A stretch of DNA of 64,000 nt from Chloroflexota bacterium (GCA_026389845.1 JAPLHB010000109.1:1-64000), one strand, 5' to 3'; positions 16,368-26,753 are shown, numbered from the stretch's first letter. The notes: generated by a model from the sequence alone, not told the origin. Made by a program: numbers and translations.

Positions 16368-17363
16368 ATGCCCCCCAAAGTCACTGTTTCTATTACGACC
16401 TATAATCGCTCGCATTTGTTGCGCGAATCAATCCGTAGTGTCCTGGATCAAACCTACACTGACTTTGATCTGCTCGTCTGCGACAATGCCTCCACAGATG
16501 CTACGGCCCAGGTCGTGGCTTCATTCGGCGACTCTCGTATCCGGTACCATCGCCATCCCGCGAATCTCGGGATGCAAGCGAACTATAAGTACGCTCTCAT
16601 CGCCCCTAAAACCGAATTAGTCGCCTGTCTTGCCGATGATGATCTGTACCGGCCGGAGCTATTAGAGACCGCCGTGGAAACGCTAGACCGCTTTCCTGAC
16701 GCGGCATACTTCGCCTGTCCAGCTCAATTTTTCGGTGCAGTGAATACTGGGGAACTTCGACCGCGGGCTGTGGCCGATACGCAGACTCCGCTGCTCTATT
16801 TTCCGCCATCGCAGGCTGTGAATTTTCTAGGGATTGATAACCCGGGGCCGATGATCGTTTGCCGCCGAAAGGCCTTGCACGGTGGGCTTTTTTGGGGTAC
16901 GCCAAATTATGTACCTGCCGATCTCTTGTTGTTGACGCAACTCATGACGCAGGGCGGCTTTGTCTTCAGTAATCGTGCGCTTCTGCAATTCCGCGTCCAC
17001 GAGCAAAACGCGTCCTATGTTCTCACGGATGCCCGCAAGCGGCTGCGCCTCATCTGTATGATCTGGTATGGTGTGCGCTGGCTGGCTCAATTCTTGCTGG
17101 ATCAGCGGATATGCACGCTCGATGACATCGAAACACATGGTTTACGTGGTTTGTCAATAGAACATCATGTTGTTCCGTTGGTGTTGGCTCTAGGCTCTTG
17201 GGATAGTCCAACACCTCTGCGCAATGTGGCTCAGCGCGTTTTTCACGTGCGAACCGATGCCGACGCCATCACCGGGCGCTTTCGCTTGGCGCGCCGGCTT
17301 GGCTTCTGGGCGATTCCACTGACCGAGAAGCTCAGCCTGCTCTACAGCGGATGGCGACCTTGA
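16368..17363 (+). CDS. Family 2 glycosyltransferase
   Basis: 331 residues, GT-A fold. N-terminal VTVSITTYNRSHLLRESI, the UDP-binding CDNASTDAT and the metal motif LADDDLY. The C-terminal half has VRWLAQFLLDQ and ends in [19 protein letters not shown]. It is clearly paralogous to the protein at 19777-20775, sharing the same length, the order of motifs and the same C-terminus. ATG at 16368 is 7 nt after the flippase stop; the frame is open upstream but has no family sequence there. Confidence 0.88.
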   Translation: MPPKVTVSITTYNRSHLLRESIRSVLDQTYTDFDLLVCDNASTDATAQVVASFGDSRIRYHRHPANLGMQANYKYALIAPKTELVACLADDDLYRPELLETAVETLDRFPDAAYFACPAQFFGAVNTGELRPRAVADTQTPLLYFPPSQAVNFLGIDNPGPMIVCRRKALHGGLFWGTPNYVPADLLLLTQLMTQGGFVFSNRALLQFRVHEQNASYVLTDARKRLRLICMIWYGVRWLAQFLLDQRICTLDDIETHGLRGLSIEHHVVPLVLALGSWDSPTPLRNVAQRVFHVRTDADAITGRFRLARRLGFWAIPLTEKLSLLYSGWRP

Positions 17364-17397
17364 TCCACGTGGCCGTCCGCCAACCGATTGTTTAACT

Positions 17398-18597
17398 ATG
17401 CGCATCCTCTACTTCATCCCGCGCTACTGGCCCAGCATCGGCGGCGCCCAGGCGCTTTCGCGTGAGCTGGCGCAATGCCTGAGCGCGCGCCATGCGGTCA
17501 AGGTACTCACGCAGTTCACGAGCGATCGCGATAGCTTCATCTACTCGGCCATCCACGCGCAACCCGGCTGCTACCAGGACGGTGCGATCCCGGTCGAGCG
17601 CCTCGGCCCGGTGGGAGCCTGGCGGCCGCTTCTCCAATCCCTGGGCCGCAAATATGACCGCTGGCGACCACTTCGGCCGCTCTTTGCCTGGCTTCTCGAC
17701 CGCAGCCTGCGACCTCACCTGGACGCCGCGATTCGCGCGTTTCGGCCCGATCTGCTGCATGCGATTCACATCGGCCTGGTGTATTCATCGGAGATGGCCT
17801 GCGCCGCCGCCCAACGCGCCGGGCTGCCCTTCGTTTGGACGCCTTTCCCCCACATTACAGGTGGAGGCTGGGCCGGCTCGCGTTTCCGACGGCTCTATCG
17901 CGCGGCCGGCGCGGTGATCGCCATGACGGAGTACGAGGCCGCGTGGTTGATCGAGCGCGGCGCTGCGGCCGGTCGCGTCCACGTCATCCCCGGCGGGCCA
18001 CTGGTAGAGGAGACGGCCGTAGCCGGTGCCTTCCGGGAGAAGCATGGCTTGGGGAACGTCCCCGTAGTGCTCTTCCTGGGGCAAAAGCTGCCCTACAAAG
18101 GCTACCGGCAACTTACCGAAGCCGCCCAGCTCGTGTGGCAGCAGACGCCGGAGGCGCGTTTCGTTTTCGCCGGCCCGCGCACTGCCGAGTCCGAAGCCTT
18201 CTTCGCTGCGGTGACCGATCCGCGCATCATCGAGCTGCCGACGATTGATGCCGCGGACAAGAACGCGGCCCTGGCCGACTGTACGATCTTCTGCCTGCCT
18301 TCGGTGGAGGAGAGCCTGGGGCTGGTTTACCTGGAGGCGTGGCGCTTCCGCAAGCCGGTCATCGCCGCCGACATCCCAATCGCACGCGAGGTGGTTGCCG
18401 ACCGGCAAGATGGCCTGCTGGTCGCGCAGACCGCCGCGGCGATCGCTGCCGCCATCGTCGGGCTATTGCGCGATCCGGCAGCTTGCGACCGCCTGGGGGC
18501 GACGGGCTACCGCAAGGTGCAGCAGACCTACAGTTGGGAAAAGGCTGTGGCCCAGATGGAAAACGTGTATATGAGCCTGAAACGGGAATCAGAGTAG
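17398..18597 (+). CDS. Family 4 glycosyltransferase
   Basis: 399 residues, GT-B fold. It begins [18 protein letters not shown], the usual GT4 N-terminus with the glycine-rich loop; [16 protein letters not shown] marks the start of the C-terminal domain, and [19 protein letters not shown] carries the two glutamates of the E-x7-E motif. FPHITGGGW could bind acceptor. It lies 34 nt after the GT2 gene in the same direction. The transferred sugar cannot be read from the sequence. Confidence 0.88.
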   Translation: MRILYFIPRYWPSIGGAQALSRELAQCLSARHAVKVLTQFTSDRDSFIYSAIHAQPGCYQDGAIPVERLGPVGAWRPLLQSLGRKYDRWRPLRPLFAWLLDRSLRPHLDAAIRAFRPDLLHAIHIGLVYSSEMACAAAQRAGLPFVWTPFPHITGGGWAGSRFRRLYRAAGAVIAMTEYEAAWLIERGAAAGRVHVIPGGPLVEETAVAGAFREKHGLGNVPVVLFLGQKLPYKGYRQLTEAAQLVWQQTPEARFVFAGPRTAESEAFFAAVTDPRIIELPTIDAADKNAALADCTIFCLPSVEESLGLVYLEAWRFRKPVIAADIPIAREVVADRQDGLLVAQTAAAIAAAIVGLLRDPAACDRLGATGYRKVQQTYSWEKAVAQMENVYMSLKRESE

Positions 18598-18608
18598 TCG
18601 GAGCCGCC

Positions 18609-19784
18609 GTGGGCCTGCGTTTGCTGTTCCTCAACCATAACTACCGCTACAGCGGCACGTTCTACCGCGCCATGCCGATGGCCGAGCAACTTGCCCGCCG
18701 CGGCCACGACGTCACGCTCTTTGTGGTCTCGCGCGAGCGCCGCTGGACGCCGGCCTGGTCGGTGGTCAGCGGCGTCCGGCTATGCGAGGCGCCCAATCTG
18801 GCGCGCCGCGGCACGGCCGAAGGCTACGCGCCCTTGGACATCCTGCTGCGCATGGCTCACGCCCTGGCCCACCGGTACGACATCATCCAGATGTTCGATC
18901 ACAAGCCCAACGCCAGCTTTGCTGGATTCACCGGCCGGCTGCGCGGCGCGGCCCTGGTGGCCGATTGGGCCGATTGGTGGGGCGGTCAGGGCAGCATCAA
19001 CGACCGGGCCGGCAGCGGGCTTGGGGCGGTACGCCGGTTCGAGGCAGGGTGGGAGGTCAAGTCCAAGCTCTGGGCCGACGGCGTCGTGACAATCAGCACC
19101 GTCCTCCAGCAGCGGGCGATCGCGGTTGGGTGCCGGCCGGAACGCGTGGCTTACATCCCAACCGGGGCAGCCACCGATCGCATCCGGCCGATGCCCCTGG
19201 CCGAAGCGCGCGCCCGCCTGGGGCTTCCGCCTGACCGCCGCATCGTCGGTTTCATCGGCATGGGCCAGGGCGACCTGGCGATCGTCATGGAGGCCCTGCG
19301 CCAGCTTCCCGACGTCTGGCTCATGGTGATCGGCGCAGCGAATCCCGCCGTAGCCGATCTGGCGCGGGCCACCGGCATCGCCGACCGGTTGTGGCAGACC
19401 GGCTTTGTGCCCGACGACCAGGTGGGCGTATACTTGGGCTGCGCGAATTTGATGTGCCTGCCCATGTGCGACCGCGCTGCTAACCGCGGCCGGTTACCGA
19501 ATAAGCTATTAGACTACATGGCCGCTGGCCGACCTACAGTCGCCAGTCCCATTGGCGACGTGGCAATAATTGTCCAACGATACGGTGTGGGCTTGTTGGC
19601 CGAAGATAGCGCGTTTTTCCAGGCCGTGTGGGCAATTCTGGAAAACTCACAATTGCAACATGAGATGGGTCAGGCGGCTCGTCGCACCGCCGAGACCTTC
19701 TTCAACTGGTCATCCCTGATTAGCCAACTTGAGGAGTTCTACCACCGGATTCTTGCCGGTCAGCAAGGTGTGAGACATGAGTAA
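18609..19784 (+). CDS. Glycosyltransferase, GT4-like
   Basis: 391 residues from a GTG at 18609, chosen because [21 protein letters not shown] is the typical GT-B N-terminus; the open frame upstream only overlaps the previous gene. The C-terminal domain has [40 protein letters not shown] and the donor-site segment [14 protein letters not shown]. It overlaps the next gene by 8 nt. The aspartate- and tryptophan-rich stretch [13 protein letters not shown] is notable and also occurs in other GT4 proteins that use acidic acceptor loops (inference). Confidence 0.82.
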   Translation: MGLRLLFLNHNYRYSGTFYRAMPMAEQLARRGHDVTLFVVSRERRWTPAWSVVSGVRLCEAPNLARRGTAEGYAPLDILLRMAHALAHRYDIIQMFDHKPNASFAGFTGRLRGAALVADWADWWGGQGSINDRAGSGLGAVRRFEAGWEVKSKLWADGVVTISTVLQQRAIAVGCRPERVAYIPTGAATDRIRPMPLAEARARLGLPPDRRIVGFIGMGQGDLAIVMEALRQLPDVWLMVIGAANPAVADLARATGIADRLWQTGFVPDDQVGVYLGCANLMCLPMCDRAANRGRLPNKLLDYMAAGRPTVASPIGDVAIIVQRYGVGLLAEDSAFFQAVWAILENSQLQHEMGQAARRTAETFFNWSSLISQLEEFYHRILAGQQGVRHE

Positions 19785-20775
19785 GCCGCTTGTTACGGTT
19801 ATTATTCCAACTTATAACCGCGCCGACCTGCTGTGCGAGGCGGTTCAGAGTGTGTTGGATCAAACCTATCAGGATTTTGCGATTCTGATCTCCGACAACG
19901 CGTCGTCCGATAACACGGCCGAGGCCGTGGCTTGCTTCGGCGATCCTCGCATCCACTATCACCGCCGGCCGGCCAACGTCGGCATGAAGGAGAACTTTCG
20001 CCTCGCAATCGCGCAGGCGGAGACCGAGTTCGTGGCGACCCTGCCCGACGACGACCTGTACCTGCCGGAACACCTACAGAGTGGGCTGGACGCGCTGGCG
20101 AGCCACCCCCAGGCAATCTATTACGCCTGCCCTGCACGGTTCTTCGGAGACGACACGGCCGGGGCCTTGCGCCCGCGGGGGATCAGCGACACGACTACGC
20201 CGCTTATCTACTGCCCGCCGGAACAGGCCGTAAATTTTCTCGGCATTGACACGCCGGGGCCGTTGCACGGCGTTTACCGCCGGGCCGCTTTTCACGAGCG
20301 TATATTCTGGGGACCGTCGGATTTTCCCCCGTTCGACATGTTGGTCTTGATCCAGTTGATGGTTCAGGGCGGTTTTGTTTTTGGCAATCATTCAAGCACA
20401 CTGTTTCGTATCCACCGGGCCAGCACTTCAACCGGCAATCAGGGCGCACTACACACCCTTCGCTACAACTGCATGGTGTGGTACGCGGTGCGCTGGCTGG
20501 CACAGTACTTGCTCGATTATCCCATGTGCGGGCTAGAGGCGATCGAGAGGCACGGGATGACGGCGATTTCCGACCAACACGTCGTGCCGTTGGTGCTTGG
20601 CTTGGGTTCGTTCGATAGCTCGCCGGGCCTGCGTATGGCGGCGCAGCGCATATTTGAGGCGCGGCGCGACATGGATACTGCATCGGCGCGTTTTCGCCTG
20701 GCGCGGCGGCTGGGCTTCTGGACCATTCCCGTCGCCGAGAAGGTCTCTCAGACGCGCTGTGGCTGGCGGCCGTGA
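19777..20775 (+). CDS. Family 2 glycosyltransferase (paralogue of 16368)
   Basis: 332 residues, GT-A fold. [27 protein letters not shown] and LPDDDLYLP give the nucleotide and metal sites. The middle ([20 protein letters not shown]) and end ([17 protein letters not shown]) match the protein at 16368-17363 closely, so one copy arose by duplication, with two GT4 genes now between them. It starts inside the end of the previous gene, suggesting translational coupling. Confidence 0.88.
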   Translation: MSKPLVTVIIPTYNRADLLCEAVQSVLDQTYQDFAILISDNASSDNTAEAVACFGDPRIHYHRRPANVGMKENFRLAIAQAETEFVATLPDDDLYLPEHLQSGLDALASHPQAIYYACPARFFGDDTAGALRPRGISDTTTPLIYCPPEQAVNFLGIDTPGPLHGVYRRAAFHERIFWGPSDFPPFDMLVLIQLMVQGGFVFGNHSSTLFRIHRASTSTGNQGALHTLRYNCMVWYAVRWLAQYLLDYPMCGLEAIERHGMTAISDQHVVPLVLGLGSFDSSPGLRMAAQRIFEARRDMDTASARFRLARRLGFWTIPVAEKVSQTRCGWRP

Positions 20776-20790
20776 CCTGCTGAGGTTCTG

Positions 20791-21927
20791 ATGCGCATCC
20801 TCTATCTTTCCGGCTACACCCAGCCATCGCATCACCGCAAAGTCGAAATCCTGGCTAACGCGCCAGGGTTAGAGATTTTGCACGTCGTTCAATCGGGCAA
20901 TGGCAAGGCATCGGGCCTGTATCCTTCTGCCGATGGGCAACGTGAATATCGGGTTCAAGTCGTGCCCGTCCGATCCATTGGCCGGTTAGGTGATCCACAC
21001 CGGACTATCCACTGGCCGCCCAAGTTCGAAATGGCTCAATTCAAACCACACCTGATCCATTGCGAGCACGAACAAGAGAGTCTCATGGCGGCTGAAGTCG
21101 CACTGACACGAACGATATCAGCGCCACATGCGCCGCTTATTCTGTACGCGTGGCAGAACATACAAAGACGTCGCAAGCTCGCCGTGCGGCTCGTGAGTCA
21201 GTTTACGCTGCATTCTGCGCAGCACATCATCTGCGCCAACCAAGAAGGCGTCCATGTACTGCAATGTCAAGGGTATCGCGGCGGAACCAGCGTCATGCCG
21301 CTGTTTGGCTTAGACACGCGCTACGTATATCGCCGCTCGTCGCCCGAACTGCGCAAAAAACTCCATTTGACCGGATTCGTGGTTGGCTTTGTAGGCCGAC
21401 TGGTGCCTGAAAAAGGGGTTGATTTGCTCTTGCATGCCGTGGCGCAGATTCCAGACTGGATTCATATCCTTGTGATTGGCGATGGGCCTGCGAAAGCAGC
21501 GCTCGAAACGCTCGCAACGCAATTGGGCCTCGGCGAACAATGCCACTTTGTAGGCGGAGTAGCCTACGACCGGGTACCCGACTATATCAGCCTGATGGAT
21601 TTGCTTGTGCTGCCTTCGCGCACCACACCCCAGTGGAAAGAGCAATTCGGGCGTGTCATGGTCGAAGCCATGGCGTGCCAAGTCGCGGTGGTTGGCTCGG
21701 ATTCTGGCGCGATCCCCGAAGTAATTGGCGAGGCCGGACTTGTCTTTCCCGAGGGCGATGTTGCCGCTTTGGCCGCCATTATTCATAGGCATTCCTCCCA
21801 ACCTGACTTGTGCACGGCCATCGGCAGACAGGGCTACCTTCGAGCAGTAGAATTATTTAGCGTTGAGCGCCTGGCTTCTCAGATTCTAGACATCTGGCAT
21901 CGGCTGAGCGAGAGTGGACGCCAATGA
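20791..21927 (+). CDS. Family 4 glycosyltransferase
   Basis: 378 residues, GT-B. MRILYLSGYTQPSHHRKVE at the start, then CANQEGVHVLQCQGY where the two domains join, VGFVGRLVPEKGVDLLL as the donor-domain glycine motif, and LPSRTTPQWKEQFGRVMVEAMAC with EAMACQVAVVGSDSGAIPEV as the E-x7-E region. A typical retaining glycosyltransferase. It overlaps the next gene by 4 nt. The DNA is less GC-rich than the following genes, as in the earlier Wzx/GT2 stretch. Confidence 0.88.
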   Translation: MRILYLSGYTQPSHHRKVEILANAPGLEILHVVQSGNGKASGLYPSADGQREYRVQVVPVRSIGRLGDPHRTIHWPPKFEMAQFKPHLIHCEHEQESLMAAEVALTRTISAPHAPLILYAWQNIQRRRKLAVRLVSQFTLHSAQHIICANQEGVHVLQCQGYRGGTSVMPLFGLDTRYVYRRSSPELRKKLHLTGFVVGFVGRLVPEKGVDLLLHAVAQIPDWIHILVIGDGPAKAALETLATQLGLGEQCHFVGGVAYDRVPDYISLMDLLVLPSRTTPQWKEQFGRVMVEAMACQVAVVGSDSGAIPEVIGEAGLVFPEGDVAALAAIIHRHSSQPDLCTAIGRQGYLRAVELFSVERLASQILDIWHRLSESGRQ

Positions 21928-23030
21928 GAATTGCACTGGACACCCAATCTACTCTTGGGCGTAAAACCGGCATCGGTATCTACACAACACAATTACTGCC
22001 AGCGCTGCGCCAAATCGCCCCGCAACACGACTATGTCGAGCTTGATTGGGGCCACGACCCGACCATGCGCCTGGATCGCCGCCTGCGCTGGCAGCAGTGG
22101 GTGCTGCCGCGCCAGGCCCATGCTGCCCATGCCGATCTACTGCACGTCCCCGGCTTCGACGCGCCGCGATGCACGCCCTGTCCGGTGGTGCTCACCGTCC
22201 ACGACCTGATCGGAATGCTCTTCCCGCAAAACCTGCCGCCCGTCTCCCGCTTCTACTGGAGCCGCTGGCTGCCGTGGAGCGTTCGCTGGGCCAGCCGGGT
22301 GATTGCCGACTCGGAGCACACGCGGCGGGACATCGTCCGGCTGATGAGGATCCCTGCGGAGCGGATCGCCGTGATCCCGCTTGGCGTCCAACCCGCATTT
22401 CGCCCGATCCATGATGCCACCTTGTTGGCGGCCCTGCGTCAGAAGTACGGGCTGCCCACCCAGATCATCCTTTATGTCGGCACGCTGGAGCCGCGCAAGG
22501 GGCTGGAGATGCTGGTTGATGCCTATGCCGCGTTGGCGAGCGAGATTGCGCATGATCTGGTGATCGCGGGCAAGCGCGGCTGGTATACCGAAGGGTTGTT
22601 CCGCCAGGTGGTGCAACTGGGGCTGGAGCGCCGCGTCCATTTCACCGATTACGTGCCTGACGAGGACCTGCCCGGCCTGCTCAACCTGGCTGACGTCTTT
22701 GTCTTTCCCTCGCGTTACGAGGGCTTCGGCCTGCCTCCGCTGGAGGCGATGGCGTGCGGCGTGCCGGTGATTTCGTCGGATGCAGCCAGTTTGCCGGAAG
22801 TGGTGGGCGATGCCGGTCTGTTGTTCCCATCCGGCGACTCCACAGCTTTAGCGGCCGCTTTGCGGCGGACGCTGACGGACTGCGATCTGCGCGTCCGTTT
22901 GCAGGCGCAGGGACAGGCGCGCGCGCGGCAGTTTACCTGGGAGGCGACGGCGCAACGCACACTGCACGTGTACGAACAGTGTCTTCTTGGCGTACGCGAA
23001 ACGATGGGGCGGGAAGGAAGCGTTGCGTGA
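21924..23030 (+). CDS. Family 4 glycosyltransferase (tandem paralogue 1)
   Basis: 368 residues. Starts MRIALDTQSTLGRKTGIGIY, has VLTVHDLIGMLFP, YVGTLEPRKGLEMLV, LVIAGKRGWYTEG and FPSRYEGFGLPPLEAMACG. The same motif set appears in the GT4 genes at 23027, 25032 and 27184, so these four form a tandem family of mannosyltransferase-like enzymes. It overlaps both neighbours by 4 nt (ATGA and GTGA). Confidence 0.9.
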   Translation: MRIALDTQSTLGRKTGIGIYTTQLLPALRQIAPQHDYVELDWGHDPTMRLDRRLRWQQWVLPRQAHAAHADLLHVPGFDAPRCTPCPVVLTVHDLIGMLFPQNLPPVSRFYWSRWLPWSVRWASRVIADSEHTRRDIVRLMRIPAERIAVIPLGVQPAFRPIHDATLLAALRQKYGLPTQIILYVGTLEPRKGLEMLVDAYAALASEIAHDLVIAGKRGWYTEGLFRQVVQLGLERRVHFTDYVPDEDLPGLLNLADVFVFPSRYEGFGLPPLEAMACGVPVISSDAASLPEVVGDAGLLFPSGDSTALAAALRRTLTDCDLRVRLQAQGQARARQFTWEATAQRTLHVYEQCLLGVRETMGREGSVA

Positions 23031-24166
23031 ACATCTGTCTCGATCTCTCTGCCGCGGTCCATCAGCGTGCCGGCATCGGCCGCTATACCCGGGAGTTGAC
23101 CGTCGCGTTGACCGCGCTCGCACCCGAGCACACCTACACCGCGTTCTTCAACCGCGCGGCCGAGGCGCGCCCTGATCCGGCTGTGGCAGCCCTGCCCAGG
23201 TTGCCCGTGCCGTGGGGCGATAAGCCGTGGCGGTTGCGCGTCATGCTGGCGCACCTGCTCCGTCGTCCCCAGGATGCCCTATTGCCCGGCGTAGACTTGT
23301 TCCACGGCGCCGATCACCTGCTGCCCTACCTGGAGCGCATTCCGGGCGTCTTCACCCTCTACGATTTGACCTACCTGACCGCCCAGCAGGCCCACACGAC
23401 GCTCAACCGGCTCTATCTGACCCTGATGGCGCCCCGATTTCTGCGCGCCGCCCGTGCGGTCATCGTGATCTCGGAATCCACCCGGCGGGATGCGCTCAGC
23501 CGTTACCCGGGGGACGCGGGCAAATTCCGCGTGATTTACGGCGGCGTGAGCCGCCAGTTCTGCCCCGCCGCGCCCCACGCGGCGGCGGCTGTGCGACAGC
23601 GCTATGGATTGCCGGAGCGGTTTATCCTGGCCGTGGGCACGATCGAGCCGCGCAAAAATTACGAGGCGCTCCTGGCGGCCTACCGCGCCCTGCGCGATCG
23701 CGGCCAGACCGTCGGGCTGGTCATTGCCGGCAAAAAAGGTTGGCGTTCGGAGGCTTTCTTCCGTCAGTTGCACGACCTGGGGCTGGAAGACCGGGTGCGT
23801 CTCCTGGGCTACGTGGCCGATGCGGACCTGCCGGCCCTCTACACGGCCGCTGAGGTGTTCGCATTTCCGTCACTCTATGAGGGCTTTGGACTCCCGGCTC
23901 TGGAAGCCATGGCCTGCGGCACACCCGTGGTCGCGAGCAACACTTCGTCCCTCCCGGAAGTCGTCGGGGATGCCGGCCTGTTGGTGTCGCCGCGCGACGT
24001 TGCCGGGCTGACGACCGCTATCGAGGCCGCGCTCACGGACGCCGCGCTGCGGGCCGATCTGTGCGCCAGGGGGCTGACGCAGGCGGGGCGCTTCACCTGG
24101 GAAGCAACGGCGCGGGCGACGCTGCAGGTGTATCAGGTCGTGTTGGGTTCTGGCGCAGTTGGCTGA
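23027..24166 (+). CDS. Family 4 glycosyltransferase (tandem paralogue 2)
   Basis: 379 residues from a GTG at 23027 that overlaps the preceding stop (GTGA). It begins VNICLDLSAAVHQRAGIGRY, the segment that defines this paralogous set, followed by GADHLLPYLERIPGVFTLYD, VGTIEPRKNYEALL, VIAGKKGWRSE and FPSLYEGFGLPALEAMACG. The open frame continues upstream inside the previous gene but without homology, which supports the GTG start. Confidence 0.9.
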   Translation: MNICLDLSAAVHQRAGIGRYTRELTVALTALAPEHTYTAFFNRAAEARPDPAVAALPRLPVPWGDKPWRLRVMLAHLLRRPQDALLPGVDLFHGADHLLPYLERIPGVFTLYDLTYLTAQQAHTTLNRLYLTLMAPRFLRAARAVIVISESTRRDALSRYPGDAGKFRVIYGGVSRQFCPAAPHAAAAVRQRYGLPERFILAVGTIEPRKNYEALLAAYRALRDRGQTVGLVIAGKKGWRSEAFFRQLHDLGLEDRVRLLGYVADADLPALYTAAEVFAFPSLYEGFGLPALEAMACGTPVVASNTSSLPEVVGDAGLLVSPRDVAGLTTAIEAALTDAALRADLCARGLTQAGRFTWEATARATLQVYQVVLGSGAVG

Positions 24167-24230
24167 TGGCGTCAAGATGACGCTCAGCAGTAGTGCTCAC
24201 TCCCACTTTCTCTCGACACAGGAGGCGCAA

Positions 24231-24977
24231 ATGACAGTTTCTTACCTGCGTTCCTATCTCTGCACCCGTGCTGGTCATCAGAGGAGACTGACGCCGCGTC
24301 GTCTCCAAATAATCTTGGTACTAATGGTCTGGCTGCTGGGAGTGCCCGCCGTACAGGCCCAAGCGCCAATGCCGACGGTTCGCTTTGTTTCTGACCCAAC
24401 CTGGGTCGTTGTTGACCCGAATCGCACTTTCGTTGGGTTCGCCCAGCGCGTTTGCGCGAATTCCACTTCACCGGTGAATTGCCCATCAGATGCGATGATT
24501 TTCGGATACCCAGCTCCCTGGGGCTGGTCAGCCAATCTAGCCACCCTCCCCGGAGCGACTTGGATCTGGGCTCCTGGTATCACTCCCGTCACGGCCCCGG
24601 CTGGCCTGGCGGAATTCTCCTTCTCAAAAGCATTTCTACTCGCTCGGAGGCCAGCCCTGGCAAGCATTTCCATAGCGGTGGACGATAGCGCGACAGTGCT
24701 CGTCAATGGTGTATCTGTCGGCGCAGTTGGGAGTGTAACCAATGAATACGAAGCCCGTCAGGCTCAGTCTGCGCTTGCTACCTTCGACATCACTTCATTC
24801 CTGGTCGTGGGCACCAACATCATCACTATCCAAGTGCAGAATGGTTCCTTCGGTGGCTGCCACCCTAGCCTCAACCCTGTGAATTGCAGCTATGAGGCTA
24901 ATCCGGCGGGAGCAGTCTTCGGGGGGGTCTTCCAGTTCCCTATCATCCGTTCGTTTCTACCCATGGTTCGACGATAG
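24231..24977 (+). CDS. Secreted protein with C-terminal FLPMVRR motif, unknown function
   Basis: 248 residues, not recognised as any family. ATG at 24231 has AGGAGG 6 nt upstream. A basic start is followed by a hydrophobic segment (LQIILVLMVWLLGVPAVQAQA) with a likely signal peptidase cut after AQA. The mature part is rich in strands and Trp/Gly, with IAVDDSATVLVNGVSVG and FDITSFLVVGTNIITIQVQN, the pattern of a carbohydrate-binding-like beta-sandwich seen in secreted glycan-binding proteins. Four cysteines are present. It ends FQFPIIRSFLPMVRR, a motif shared with other secreted proteins in the window. It sits between glycosyltransferase genes, so a glycan-attached or glycan-binding surface role is possible (inference). 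Confidence 0.7.
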   Translation: MTVSYLRSYLCTRAGHQRRLTPRRLQIILVLMVWLLGVPAVQAQAPMPTVRFVSDPTWVVVDPNRTFVGFAQRVCANSTSPVNCPSDAMIFGYPAPWGWSANLATLPGATWIWAPGITPVTAPAGLAEFSFSKAFLLARRPALASISIAVDDSATVLVNGVSVGAVGSVTNEYEARQAQSALATFDITSFLVVGTNIITIQVQNGSFGGCHPSLNPVNCSYEANPAGAVFGGVFQFPIIRSFLPMVRR

Positions 24978-25031
24978 CCCGCAGGGTCGGCCATACGAGC
25001 TGAGCGAGACGTTGCCTTGAGGTGACGATCC

Positions 25032-26219
25032 ATGACCATCTACTTCGACATTTCCGCCGCCGTGCACCGCCGCGCCGGACTGGGTCGCTATGCCGAAAGC
25101 CTGGCGCGCGAGCTGCGGCCCCTGTTGGGCGACCGCCTGGCTTTTTTCTACAATCGCGAGCAGGGCGTCGAGCCGTTGGTAGGGATGGAGGACGTCCCAT
25201 CTCGTAGCATTGCTCTGGGCTACAAGCCGTGGCGGATGCTGGTGTGGGCCGGGCAGGCGGCGCACGTCGGCTTCAATCGCCTGATCCCCGGCGCGGAATT
25301 GTTCCACGCGACCGAGCACCTGCTGCTGCCGTTGCGGGGCGTCCCTACCGTGCTCACCGTCCACGACCTGATTTTCCGCCGGCTGCCGCAGCACCACAAG
25401 CCGCTCAATCGCTGGTACCTGAACCTGACGCTGCCGCTCTTCTGCCGGCGGGCCACGCACGTCATCGCCGTTTCCGAGCAGACCCGCCGCGACCTGATCG
25501 CGGCCTACCGTCTGCCGCCGGAGAAGATCACGGTGATCCAGGAGGCGGCCGATCCGCGCTTCGGGCCGCAGCCGCCGGAGGCGGTGACCGCGGTCCGGGC
25601 GCGTTTCGGCCTGCCCGACCGCTACGTGCTTTTCGTCAGTACCATCGAGCCGCGCAAGAACCTCATCCGCCTGCTGGCCGCGTTCGAGCGGGTCCACGCG
25701 GCCGGGCTAACCGATGCACTGGTGATCGTCGGCAAGCGCGGCTGGCTCTACGACGACTTTTTCGCCGCGCTGGAGCGTTCGCCGGCGCGCCAGGCGGTCA
25801 TCTTCCCCGGCTACGTGCCCGACGCCGACCTGCCGGCGGTCTACGCGGGCAGCCAGGTCTTCGCGTTCCCCAGCCTGTTCGAGGGGTTCGGTCTGCCGGT
25901 CTTAGAGGCGATGGCCTGCGGCGCGCCGGTGATCTGCTCGAACACTTCCTCGCTCCCCGAAGTGGCCGGCGACGCCGCGCTGTTGGTAGATCCGCTGGAT
26001 GTAGACGCCCTTACCGATGCGCTACATCGTCTCCTGGCCGATCCTGACCTCCACGCTGATCTGGCGCGGCGCGGACTGGCCCAGGCAGCGCGATTTTCGT
26101 GGGCGCAGACGGCGATGAAAACACTGGCTGTGTACCGCCGGCTGCTCCAGGAAACAATCACCAGTTCGCCTCGCTTGCCCTCCTCGCACACCGGGCGTAT
26201 AATGAAGGCCGGAGGATGA
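25032..26219 (+). CDS. Family 4 glycosyltransferase (tandem paralogue 3)
   Basis: 395 residues. MTIYFDISAAVHRRAGLGRY at the start, TVLTVHDLIFRRLPQHHKP, VSTIEPRKNLIRLLAAF, LVIVGKRGWLYDDF and FPSLFEGFGLPVLEAMACGAP. Close to the gene at 23027 in motif order, and separated from it only by the secreted-protein gene. The last 20 or so residues after RRLLQETI lack family similarity and may be a variable tail. It ends 3 nt before the MntA gene. Confidence 0.9.
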   Translation: MTIYFDISAAVHRRAGLGRYAESLARELRPLLGDRLAFFYNREQGVEPLVGMEDVPSRSIALGYKPWRMLVWAGQAAHVGFNRLIPGAELFHATEHLLLPLRGVPTVLTVHDLIFRRLPQHHKPLNRWYLNLTLPLFCRRATHVIAVSEQTRRDLIAAYRLPPEKITVIQEAADPRFGPQPPEAVTAVRARFGLPDRYVLFVSTIEPRKNLIRLLAAFERVHAAGLTDALVIVGKRGWLYDDFFAALERSPARQAVIFPGYVPDADLPAVYAGSQVFAFPSLFEGFGLPVLEAMACGAPVICSNTSSLPEVAGDAALLVDPLDVDALTDALHRLLADPDLHADLARRGLAQAARFSWAQTAMKTLAVYRRLLQETITSSPRLPSSHTGRIMKAGG

Positions 26220-26222
26220 ACC

Positions 26223-26753
26223 ATGCCTGCCCTGGATGACTACGGTCGGCCTCTCTACACGCACCCGCCTACACTCGATGAGGCCGGGCTGGTCGCATTC
26301 CTGGCGACGCAGCCCGACATCGTCGCGGCCTACCTCTTCGGCTCAATGGCCCAGGGGCGGGCTGCAGCGCATTCCGACGTAGACATCGCCGTGCTGCTCA
26401 ACCGGATTCCCGACGGCGTAGTCTGCGACGGCGAAATCCTCCCAACCGGCGCGGCCGATCGCCGATTGGCGCTCATGGCCGAGTTTCGGCGCTTCGCTGA
26501 TCGTGAAGTGGACGTGGTGATCCTGAACGAGGCGCCGATCATTCTGCAGAACCAGGTGCTCCGCTACGGCCGGCGTCTCATCGAAAGCGACCGGCGGGCG
26601 CGGGTGGACTACGAAGTGCGCGCCGGCCAAATCTATGCGGATCTGAAGCCGATGTATGACTTTCAGACCCGCGATTTGCTACAAAAGATCAAGGAGGTGG
26701 GCCTTGGAGGACGCAGGAAGCGCCATCACCAGCCGGCTGCGCTTGCTGGCTGA
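26223..26753 (+). CDS. mntA: MntA-like minimal nucleotidyltransferase antitoxin
   Basis: 176 residues. The nucleotidyltransferase core is visible as YLFGSMAQGRAAAHSDVDIAVL, here split as GSMAQGRA and HSDVDIAV, with the GSx10DxD pattern and a further acidic residue in VDVVILNEAP. This is the MNT domain of type VII toxin-antitoxin pairs, in which MntA adds AMP to the HepT toxin to silence it. The HepT gene follows and overlaps the 3' end by 50 nt. The pair lies inside a glycosyltransferase operon. Function is inferred from the strong family pairing. Confidence 0.85.
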   Translation: MPALDDYGRPLYTHPPTLDEAGLVAFLATQPDIVAAYLFGSMAQGRAAAHSDVDIAVLLNRIPDGVVCDGEILPTGAADRRLALMAEFRRFADREVDVVILNEAPIILQNQVLRYGRRLIESDRRARVDYEVRAGQIYADLKPMYDFQTRDLLQKIKEVGLGGRRKRHHQPAALAG

